Under the pieces are notes generated by a model. The model saw only the letters and a list, made by a program, of their open reading frames with translations, ran no database searches and was not told the origin of the DNA. Both the position numbers and the translations under genes were made by a program. Shown here one piece after another: positions 59,201-64,000 of a stretch of DNA of 64,000 bases. Where the stretch lies: assembly GCF_014145335.1 (NCBI RefSeq), contig NZ_JACIVI010000004.1, forward strand, positions 124,001-188,000, given 5' to 3'. Origin of the DNA: Aquariibacter albus (GTDB lineage Bacteria; Pseudomonadota; Gammaproteobacteria; Burkholderiales; Burkholderiaceae_C). Within the stretch, counting starts at the first letter, position 1. The number at the start of each line of letters is the position of its first letter.

Positions 59201-59402
59201 GTTCTCGAGTTCACCCGACCTCAGCAAGGCGCTGATGGATGCCATCATGGATGCGTTCGAGGCACACCAAACGATGAGCACGCAGGCGCTGGGGTCCGAA
59301 CGGGTGCGCGAGGGTCTGAAGGACATTCTCCTGGGTCCGGCGCAGTTGTATGAGGCGCTGCGGGCTCGCTCCGGCCCAGGCATTCGGCCCGACAGAACAT
59401 AG
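56259..59402 (+). CDS. hsdR: Type I restriction endonuclease subunit
   Basis: The 1047-residue protein has the N-terminal nuclease motif (ELDLVLFVNGI ... TAELKSDF), Walker A HSAGSGKTNSIAW (about residue 310), the helicase DEAH box VIADEAHSSQSG (about 424) and motif III FTATPKAKTLELFG. It translocates DNA and cuts unmethylated DNA with HsdM/HsdS. GGAGG overlapping the end of the DUF262 gene provides its ribosome binding site. It closes the four-gene operon. Confidence 0.95.
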   Translation: MSLHQEHHFEAEICQHLAAHGWLHEPGDAALFDRANGLFLPDLLAWVQATQPESFQRLSKTHGAALPKVLAERVRKSLNERGTLEVLRRGVEMLGLKGPLMLAQFKPALAINPTTQAHYAANRLRVVRQVCHSPNNPKEELDLVLFVNGIAVATAELKSDFTQSVHDAVDQYRFDRHPAPKGGVLEPLLGFPGGALVHFAVSQSEVMMTTRLAGPATTFLPFNRGNAGGAGNAPNPDGFATAYLWEEVWARESWLDILHRYCIGKRDDKKQLKAVIFPRYHQLDATRRLVADVLENADQDGTGQRYLIQHSAGSGKTNSIAWTAHFLADLHNAAHKKVFDSVLVVSDRNVLDAQLQEAIFDFERTTGVVATITSEHGSKSAQLSQALKDGKKVIVCTIQTFPFALSAVQELAATEGKRFAVIADEAHSSQSGEAAAKLKQLLSAQEWADLQDGGEVDTEALLAAQMEARAGAGVAGGTGGLTYIAFTATPKAKTLELFGRPGPDGLPMPFHVYSMRQAIEEGFILDVLRNFTSYKLAFKLAHDGKEYDETQVERSTAMKGIMQWVRLHPYNIAQKVQVVVEHYRENVQPLLAGRAKAMVVVASRKEAVRWQKAIRAYITQRNYALGVLVAFSGEVDDTESYPQPVSETSKVLNPGLKGRDIREAFNEPEHHLLLVANKFQTGFDQPLLCGMYVDKMLGGIQAVQTLSRLNRAHPGKDTTYILDFVNEAGDILKAFKTYHETAELEAATDPHLVYDLRAKLDATGHYDDFEVDRVAKVDLDPQGTQKQLDAAIAPVADRLLKRYKAAQQARSDAVELDDDKAAKVAKDTLDALVLFKNDMGAYVRLYAFLSQIFDYGNTDIEKRFLFYKRLIPLLDFGRERDTVDLSKVVLTHHTLKNQGKQPMGLGQDGNYKLPPMDAVGSGSVQEKQQAYLVEIIQKVNGLFEGELTDDDQLVYVNGVLKGKLLENETLVQQAASNSKEQFSSSPDLSKALMDAIMDAFEAHQTMSTQALGSERVREGLKDILLGPAQLYEALRARSGPGIRPDRT

Positions 59403-59483
59403 TGCGCCGCTTGGGCATGAGGGTTAGCTTGCCTTCCTGAGTCGCTACACGTCACTCCACAGGACAACTTTTTTGGAGTGCAT

Positions 59484-60197
59484 ATGCGACAAGACACCGG
59501 CCATTCAGCGGCCCATTTGAAGTTTCTCAGCGAGCTCTACGGCAGCTGCCACCGGGCTCGTCCAGCGGCTCTGCTTTCCCCAGGAGACGTGGCCGCCACG
59601 GCGGCGGAGCAGTACCCGAACCTTCTGGCAAAAGGGTGGGCACTTCAGGCGGTTCTGGATGACGAGGACATCGAACTGATGGCCTCCCAGGATGGACCGC
59701 AGCCGATGCGTTTCAACGTCATCGAATTGGACCGAGGACTTCCCTTGTGCGTGCTCGTCACGCAGGTGGGGCATGTCCAGTGGCGCTGGGTGGTTCCGAT
59801 GTGGGAGCAGGGCGCAATGGACTGGCTGCGCGAGGCCATCGAGCAGGACCGTTTGCTGATGCTGGTTGAGTCCCCGACGTCGGCCACCGGACTGACGTTC
59901 TTGGCTGGTGGTGGGCTGTTCGGTCGGCCGAAGGACCTGCTGACCAGCGCCACGCCCAAGGTCGTATCGCCGGAAGAGGCGGTGTTCGGCATGGTCCTGG
60001 GCGGCATGAAGGTGATGGCGCCGCTGGCCGTCCTGCCACCCGCCGGTCAACGACGGCCCAAGCACATCCGCGTGATGGTCGCCGCCAGGGGCGTGAATGC
60101 GGTGCTGCTGATGGAGACCTATCAGCGCGCCATGCATACGCGACCCGCCGGGGCGTCTTCCGCTGGCACAGAGGTCATCCACTCACCATTGCCGTAG
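59484..60197 (+). CDS. Unknown protein A of a paralogous pair
   Basis: The 237-residue protein shares a scaffold with the next gene: an N-terminal ALLSPGDVA, a GWALQAVLDDEDIE block, GLPLCVLV and MWEQGAMDWLREA, and near the C-terminus a conserved ARGVNAVLLM. No known domain or catalytic motif is visible. GGAG five bases before the ATG supports the start. A hairpin terminator follows. It lies 80 bases after hsdR. Confidence 0.55.
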   Translation: MRQDTGHSAAHLKFLSELYGSCHRARPAALLSPGDVAATAAEQYPNLLAKGWALQAVLDDEDIELMASQDGPQPMRFNVIELDRGLPLCVLVTQVGHVQWRWVVPMWEQGAMDWLREAIEQDRLLMLVESPTSATGLTFLAGGGLFGRPKDLLTSATPKVVSPEEAVFGMVLGGMKVMAPLAVLPPAGQRRPKHIRVMVAARGVNAVLLMETYQRAMHTRPAGASSAGTEVIHSPLP

Positions 60198-60217
60198 CCG
60201 CGTAGCGGCGTACCTTC

Positions 60218-60247
60218 GGGCGGGACAGCGTCAGCTGTTCCGCCCCT
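60218..60247 (+). terminator. Hairpin terminator after unknown protein A
   Basis: GGGCGGGACAGC and GCTGTTCCGCCC form a 12-bp stem (one G-U pair) closed by GTCA. The following CTTCTTC is only weakly U-rich, so termination may be partial. Confidence 0.55.
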
Positions 60248-60280
60248 TCTTCATCGGTGCATCAGGGGTCATGGGCGGTT

Positions 60281-60296
60281 CTTGCCGCGCGGCAAG
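60281..60296. promoter_or_regulatory. 16-bp perfect palindrome upstream of unknown protein B
   Basis: CTTGCCGCGCGGCAAG is a perfect palindrome. A near-identical sequence with one change, CTTGCGGCGCGGCAAG, occurs at 61211-61226, after the gene. It may be an operator, or it may be a remnant of repeated sequence. Confidence 0.35.
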
Positions 60297-60381
60297 ATTC
60301 GGCGGTGAGGCCCCAACCTGCGCACCGGGGCCGGTCGCTATACGGTTCTCCAGGCCATCGCCGATTCCAAGGAGAACCATT

Positions 60382-61083
60382 TTGAAAGTTGACCAGAGCC
60401 AACCTGCAGTGCCCGTTGCCCACCCTCGTGCCACATGGCTTCGCGATTGCCATATGGCCCGCTACGCCGAACTGCTGAGCCCCGATGACATCGCGGAAAT
60501 CGTCGCCGAAGAAGGCACCGACCCACCCGCCGAAGGATGGGTGCTGTTTGCCGAACTTGAGCAGGCAGACATCGAGCGACTGACGGCGGAGCGGCTCGGG
60601 CGCCTGAACCTCGCCGTGCAGAGCTACGAAGACGGCTTGCCGGTGGTCGTGCTGTCGTTGCTGGCCCAGGCAGTCCGGTATGTCTGGGTCATTGCGATGT
60701 GGGAGGTCGATGCCCAGGTCTGGCTGCGCGACGCCGTCGACCGGGGCCGCATCGCGCTGGCTGTGAACGCGGTCGATGCGCCGCAGAGCGTGGTGCTGAC
60801 GACCGGAGAGGACTTTCTTCAGAACGCCGATGCTTTGCTGGCGTCCACGCAGGTGGCTTGGCAGCCCGCTGGTGAGCTCCATCATCTCCATATGCTGGAC
60901 GCCGGCTTCCAGGCAGTCTCAAGTGAAGCCTCGCGGATGGTTGGCGATGCATCGCCGGTCGGCTTGACGAGACTGATGCTGGTCGGCCGAGGTAAGAACG
61001 CAGCCCAGCTGATGGATGTCCTGGTGACTGGCGCCGAGTTGGCGCGCTCTTTCCCCAACCTGGCCAGCACTGCCATTCAGTAA
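60382..61083 (+). CDS. Unknown protein B of a paralogous pair
   Basis: The 233-residue protein aligns by eye with the preceding unknown protein: CHMARYAELLSPDDIA, GWVLFAELEQADIE, GLPVVVLSL, WVIAMWEVDAQVWLRDAV and GRGKNAAQLM. Its start is set at TTG 60382, because AAGGAG lies seven bases upstream, whereas the in-frame ATG further upstream has none. No domain is known. A strong terminator follows. Function is unknown. Confidence 0.55.
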   Translation: MKVDQSQPAVPVAHPRATWLRDCHMARYAELLSPDDIAEIVAEEGTDPPAEGWVLFAELEQADIERLTAERLGRLNLAVQSYEDGLPVVVLSLLAQAVRYVWVIAMWEVDAQVWLRDAVDRGRIALAVNAVDAPQSVVLTTGEDFLQNADALLASTQVAWQPAGELHHLHMLDAGFQAVSSEASRMVGDASPVGLTRLMLVGRGKNAAQLMDVLVTGAELARSFPNLASTAIQ

Positions 61084-61117
61084 CCATGCACCATGCCGCA
61101 CAGCGGCTGATTCGACG

Positions 61118-61148
61118 AGGGGGCAGCCATCGGCTGCCCCCTCTCTTT
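61118..61148 (+). terminator. Strong terminator after unknown protein B
   Basis: AGGGGGCAGCC and GGCTGCCCCCT form an 11-bp perfect stem with a three-base loop, followed by CTCTTT. It separates the defence block from the replication module. Confidence 0.8.
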
Positions 61149-61161
61149 GTGCATGGAAGGC

Positions 61162-61178
61162 GGTAACTGGGGTAACGA
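61162..61178 (+). repeat. GGTAAC-type 17-bp motif, right copy
   Basis: GGTAACTGGGGTAACGA lies just after the terminator. It is the inverted, slightly diverged partner of the motif at 35641-35657. The rest of the 61149-61361 interval contains no gene that I can support. Confidence 0.5.
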
Positions 61179-61361
61179 CAGTAACCCTGCCGAGCGCGTC
61201 CGGCGGTCGTCTTGCGGCGCGGCAAGGTTGGCGTGCCGACCGCGTCCAGAGCAAGCGGGTTGGTGGTTGATGCATCCGCCCTGGCCAGGGCTCGAAGCTC
61301 TCCGGCAAAGGCAGGGTGCGGGCCATTGGCCGCGCCCTGCCATGGCCCACACTTCTTTCTA

Positions 61362-62444
61362 TTACAAAGTAGTACTGGCCTCGTCATTTCGCGGCAAGGG
61401 CTTGTCGGAGCTCAGCTTCTGCCAGAACGGTTGCTCGCCATATGACGAGGTTGATAGCGCGAAATGACTGGGCCTCGTCATTTCGCGTGCGGCTGGCATC
61501 GGCTCGCGCGCCTCCCTGGGCTCCGCTCGGGCAGCCGGCCTGCCATTCGACGCGCAGGCGCTCGACTTCATCCGGGTCACCTCCGCTACGGTCGGCGCCA
61601 ACTGAACCTTCCAGCTTTCCAAGCGGCCGATGGCGCGCACTGCCGACGTGACGTCGCTGAGGCGGCGCTTGCGCTTGCTCGCCGTTGGCGGAGTGCCTGT
61701 TGAAGGCCACAGCCTTTCCACCAAGGTCTCGTACCCGATGGACATCGACTTACCCTGACCGAGGCAAGTCGACAGAAACGCGTGTACCAGCATCGCCGTG
61801 TGCGACGGCAGAGTCAACCGCTCCGACAAGAGCACCTGCGCGTACCCCGGCGACAGCAAGGCTGCTGCGAGTCGGTGGTTCAGCGCCACATGCACGCGCT
61901 GGTTGTCGCCGACCAGCCAACTGACCAGGCGGCACGAGCGCACCGTATGGGTGGCACCGTCGCGCTCCCACACCGTTACTTCGCAGAGGCGCGCGAGGGA
62001 CTCGCGCCGAACGTCGTTCGCCGAGCCGCCCACGCTGGCCGAACCGCAGCGGCGATGCAGTTCGCTCCATGAGCATTCCAGCCTCAAGGTGGGCGGCAAC
62101 TCCCGAATTGCTCCTGCCTCGGCCTGTAGATGCAGGGACGACCACAGCAGTGAGCCAACTTCGCTGCGGTCGGCTTGGTCGAGGCGGTGCTCCGAGGGGC
62201 GTCGCCGATGCTGTTCCTGGGCCAGTTCCAGCAGGGCCAGCAGCAGCGTCTGCTCTGGCACGCCCAGCGCTTCCCGGGCGCTGAAGCGCAGGCTCAATTC
62301 ACCGTACTGATAGGTTTCGTTCAATACGGGCCGTGGCGAGCCATCCTTGGGCAGGGGTCGAAACAGCTGGCAGAGGCCGAACGGGTGAGACAGCCGAACC
62401 ACCCTCGGCGGTGCCGAGGTAGTCTTTCCTGCGGTGCGGGTCAT
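61362..62444 (-). CDS. repC: IncQ-type RepC-like replication initiator
   Basis: The 360-residue protein matches IncQ RepC in LSHPFGLCQLFRPLPKDG, VLNETYQYGELSLRFS and VALNHRLAAALL. The late LVERLWPSTG and KRKRRLSDVTSAV segments also match. RepC binds iterons at oriV in IncQ plasmids. The start overlaps the repA stop (ATGA). Its C-terminal 30 codons contain the inverted repeats described below and look unlike the family, so the coding end may have been altered by them. Confidence 0.75.
   Translation of the reverse strand: MTRTAGKTTSAPPRVVRLSHPFGLCQLFRPLPKDGSPRPVLNETYQYGELSLRFSAREALGVPEQTLLLALLELAQEQHRRRPSEHRLDQADRSEVGSLLWSSLHLQAEAGAIRELPPTLRLECSWSELHRRCGSASVGGSANDVRRESLARLCEVTVWERDGATHTVRSCRLVSWLVGDNQRVHVALNHRLAAALLSPGYAQVLLSERLTLPSHTAMLVHAFLSTCLGQGKSMSIGYETLVERLWPSTGTPPTASKRKRRLSDVTSAVRAIGRLESWKVQLAPTVAEVTRMKSSACASNGRPAARAEPREAREPMPAAREMTRPSHFALSTSSYGEQPFWQKLSSDKPLPRNDEASTTL
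61377..61487. repeat. Repeat array with 11-8-11 inverted repeat in the 3' end of repC
   Basis: GGCCTCGTCATTTCGCG occurs at 61377-61393 and 61471-61487. Between them are an inverted CGCGAAATGAC (61458-61468) and a shorter inverted ATGACGAGG (61442-61450). The inner pair forms a perfect 11-bp inverted repeat separated by 8 bases (61458-61487). The array could be a set of iterons, a recombination site or a mobile-sequence remnant. Confidence 0.7.
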
Positions 62445-63325
62445 GCTGCGTCCTCCGCGAGCATCAGGACACCGTGCGGTCCGCGGGTCAGCACCAGCGT
62501 GTCGGTCGTGGCGAAGTAGTTGGCTTTCGGGATGTCCAAGAGCACGTGGCGGTGCAGCTGCTCCTTGGCGAGGCCGAACTGCTTGGCGGTCACGCGCGTG
62601 GGCCGGCTGAGGTTGAGTTGCCAGCGCACGGCATTCGTCAGCGCGGTGGAGCCGCGCGCGGCATCTGCGGAGCCCCCGTAGTCCTGCAGCGCCGCAGCAC
62701 GGCTGGTGTGGTGGACCAGCAGCCACGCCGCGTGTGTCGAGCAGGCATAGCTCCCGATATGACGAGCCAGGCTCTTCATGGCGGTGGCATTGTTCTCGTC
62801 AGCATTGTGGAAATCTCGGATGGGGTCGAGGATGACCAGGCGGGCGCCTTCGCACGCGCGTCGCAGCATCTCGCCAGCGGGCGTCTTCTCCCAGCACTCA
62901 CCCAGCAGGTTCACCTGTTCCTGGCCCGCCAGGGCATGGATGACCAGGTTTTGGTTCAGGAGCTCGGCGGCGTGGTCGGGGTCAATGCCGGTGGCGGCCA
63001 ACTGGACGCTGGCGATGGCGTGCAGCCGGTGCCAGACCACATGCGCAAATTCCTCGGCGAGAACCAGGACCACCCGCGCTGGCGCAGCGCTGCGGGAACC
63101 GGCGCCGCCGACAAGGCCGCCCAGCAGTGGCGTGCCAGTGGCCATGGCAATGGCCATCTGGAGGGCCAACATGGTTTTGCTGACGGCGCCGGGACCGACA
63201 ACGAGGCCAACCGTCGCGGCCAGCAGTCCGGGCAGCACATGGTCCAGCGGCGGCGGCGGATTGCGCAGCATGTGCGCGATGTTTAACGGGCTGGAAAACG
63301 GGTTCTTCAGAGCCTGCTCAGACAT
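62441..63325 (-). CDS. repA: IncQ-type RepA-like replicative helicase
   Basis: The 294-residue protein resembles IncQ RepA (PPPLDHVLPGLLAATVGLVV, then the P-loop, LAEEFAHVVWHRLHA, LVILDPIRDFH and LVHHTSRAAA). The helicase would act as a hexamer at the origin. The P-loop reads GPGAVSKTMLAL: the glycine before the lysine of GKT/GKS is serine, which may weaken ATP binding. It is coupled to repC (ATGA) and overlaps the AlpA-like gene by eight bases. Confidence 0.75.
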   Translation of the reverse strand: MSEQALKNPFSSPLNIAHMLRNPPPPLDHVLPGLLAATVGLVVGPGAVSKTMLALQMAIAMATGTPLLGGLVGGAGSRSAAPARVVLVLAEEFAHVVWHRLHAIASVQLAATGIDPDHAAELLNQNLVIHALAGQEQVNLLGECWEKTPAGEMLRRACEGARLVILDPIRDFHNADENNATAMKSLARHIGSYACSTHAAWLLVHHTSRAAALQDYGGSADAARGSTALTNAVRWQLNLSRPTRVTAKQFGLAKEQLHRHVLLDIPKANYFATTDTLVLTRGPHGVLMLAEDAA

Positions 63326-63524
63326 GGCGGGCTCCTTCGACACGCTGGGCGAGCCAAGCGTGAACGTCGACCGCTCGCCAACGCAGCAGCCGGGTGCCGG
63401 CGATGACCAACCGCGGCGGGACGGCCGCCGGGTTGCGATGAAGGTCCTTGCGGATGGTTTCCGGGCTGCGGCCCAGCAGGTTTGCGAGGTCCCCGAGTTC
63501 GAGGACGGGTTTGGTTTCGGGCAT
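63318..63524 (-). CDS. AlpA/excisionase-like helix-turn-helix protein
   Basis: The 68-residue protein is a single MerR/AlpA-type winged-helix domain (LELGDLANLLGRSPETIRKDLHR ... RLLRWRAVDVHAWLA, given in parts). Such proteins direct excision or activate element genes. It overlaps repA and forms a three-gene unit alpA-like/repA/repC, as in other IncQ-like integrated elements. Confidence 0.7.
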   Translation of the reverse strand: MPETKPVLELGDLANLLGRSPETIRKDLHRNPAAVPPRLVIAGTRLLRWRAVDVHAWLAQRVEGARHV

Positions 63525-63656
63525 TGAATGCTCCACGCCGGTGTGCAGAGCACGTGACGACCGGCTGCGCCCGTTCGTGCCCGCTGGTGCATCGGTTCGG
63601 CCCCAGCTGGCACGTCTAGCCCACCTGTTTATTCCTTTCGTCGTCACGCTCGGATT

Positions 63657-63674
63657 TGCAAGTCATAGCTTGCA
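63657..63674. promoter_or_regulatory. Candidate operator TGCAAG-N6-CTTGCA
   Basis: A perfect inverted repeat with six-base arms and a six-base spacer lies between the two divergent helix-turn-helix genes. It is immediately upstream of the downstream regulator gene and is a likely autoregulatory operator. Confidence 0.5.
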
Positions 63675-63695
63675 CAATGAAGAATGGAGCACATA

Positions 63696-63989
63696 ATGCA
63701 AGCCATGACTGACATTTTTCGCCTTCCGGATGAGCTTGGGCGCCAGCTGTTGGCGCGGCGCAAGGCGCTCGGGCTGAGCAAGTCCGAGCTGGCCCAGCGC
63801 GCGGGCAAGGTGCGGGAAGTGGTCTACCGCCTGGAGGCCGGGGAGGACAGCACGGTGTCGTCCCTGCTGGCGGTGCTCGGTGCGCTCGGCTTGGCCTTGC
63901 GACTGGAGCCGGTGGGCTTGCCGTCTGCGCAGGAGGTGGCGCGGCGGTTCCAGATGGACGATGACCAGGACGGCGGCGATGAGCCCTGA
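63696..63989 (+). CDS. XRE-family regulator, HipB-like antitoxin
   Basis: The 97-residue protein has an XRE helix-turn-helix (LLARRKALGLSKSELAQRAG ... REVVYRLEAGEDSTVSSL) and the AQEVARRF tail often seen in HipB-like proteins. The start is placed at ATG 63696 with GGAG seven bases upstream. An ATG at 63684 is in frame. The next gene begins inside its 3' end. Confidence 0.7.
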   Translation: MQAMTDIFRLPDELGRQLLARRKALGLSKSELAQRAGKVREVVYRLEAGEDSTVSSLLAVLGALGLALRLEPVGLPSAQEVARRFQMDDDQDGGDEP

Positions 63990-64000
63990 TGGACTGCCGG
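63979..64000 (+). CDS. Start of a gene overlapping the HipB-like gene (HipA-like partner?), 3' truncated
   Basis: An ATG at 63979 (MSPDGLP) overlaps the preceding stop by eleven bases, as hipB-hipA pairs do. Only seven codons are in the window, so the kinase-toxin identity is inference from gene order. Confidence 0.35.

Larger units (their letters stand above)
31688..64000. mobile_element. Integrated genetic element carrying a defence island (right end outside window)
   Basis: The segment begins at the truncated tRNA-Pro and shows lower GC than the chromosome to its left. Its content is wholly accessory: a primase-helicase-type ATPase, Qatuor, Wadjet, a type I restriction system, an AlpA-like/RepA/RepC module and the start of a HipBA-like pair. 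No integrase, relaxase or conjugation genes are present within the window. Because the retained tRNA half is the 3' half on the left, the integrase and a complete tRNA-Pro are expected beyond the right edge. Confidence 0.75.

Noticed and set aside
59403-59483. A promoter for unknown protein A
   Set aside because: No pair of -35 and -10 hexamers with good spacing was found. Read-through from hsdR is as likely.
61458-61487. A functional site of an FRT/loxP-like recombinase
   Set aside because: The 11-8-11 layout is suggestive, but no matching recombinase is in view, and an origin function is equally possible. It is reported only as a repeat.
31688-64000. CRISPR arrays
   Set aside because: No series of regularly spaced direct repeats of 23-40 bases was seen on either strand. 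The repeats found are short and few.

Overview
The window is a GC-rich betaproteobacterial chromosome segment carrying an integrated genetic element. The runs murA-hisGDCBHA, dusB-fis-purH..ruvC and pilB-pilC-pilD-coaE-zapD-yacG, together with a polyhydroxyalkanoate granule-system gene and a SlmA-type TetR protein, point to Burkholderiales, probably a Rubrivivax/Leptothrix-like lineage. The genus is inference.

Positions 1-31.6 kb are host chromosome. They hold a truncated zinc aminopeptidase, a PHA-system protein, an acyltransferase, an acyl-CoA-binding protein, an ABC-2 exporter, a LemA-like protein and a BolA protein. Then come murA and the histidine operon, which stops after hisA. lpxC is followed by a locally duplicated stretch: a 61-residue membrane protein plus the 3' part of ruvC was tandemly duplicated, an FkbM methyltransferase gene sits inside one copy, and the spare ruvC piece has decayed. 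Next are the minus-strand run dusB-fis-purH-plsC-cdsA-ruvC, then yqaA, argB, a HAD phosphatase, slmA, pdeM, a DUF815 ATPase and a NUDIX gene. The minus-strand type IV pilus assembly cluster closes this part.

At 31,642-31,687 lies only the 3' half of a tRNA-Pro(CGG), running from CCA to the anticodon loop. This is the expected scar of an element that integrated into that tRNA. From there to the end of the window GC content drops and the gene content becomes accessory. The left part carries a tetratricopeptide-like protein, a primase-helicase-type ATPase behind a hairpin-rich leader, an HNH-like protein and two unknown proteins. The centre is a dense defence island: a complete Qatuor system (qatABCD), a complete Wadjet system (jetABCD), a divergent WYL-domain regulator with twin palindromic operators, a 61-residue ORF coupled at both ends, and a type I restriction-modification operon (hsdM-hsdS-DUF262/DUF4357-hsdR). 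Two paralogous genes of unknown function follow. The right part is an AlpA-like/RepA/RepC module of IncQ type and the start of a probable HipBA-type pair. No integrase is inside the window. It and the intact tRNA-Pro are predicted beyond position 64,000.

The WYL regulator sits between the Wadjet operon (divergent) and the restriction operon (same strand), so it could control both. The least understood parts, and the best candidates for something undescribed, are the paralogous pair at 59.5-61.1 kb, the coupled 61-residue ORF, the DUF262 protein inside the hsd operon, and the unknown cluster at 33.4-37.9 kb.
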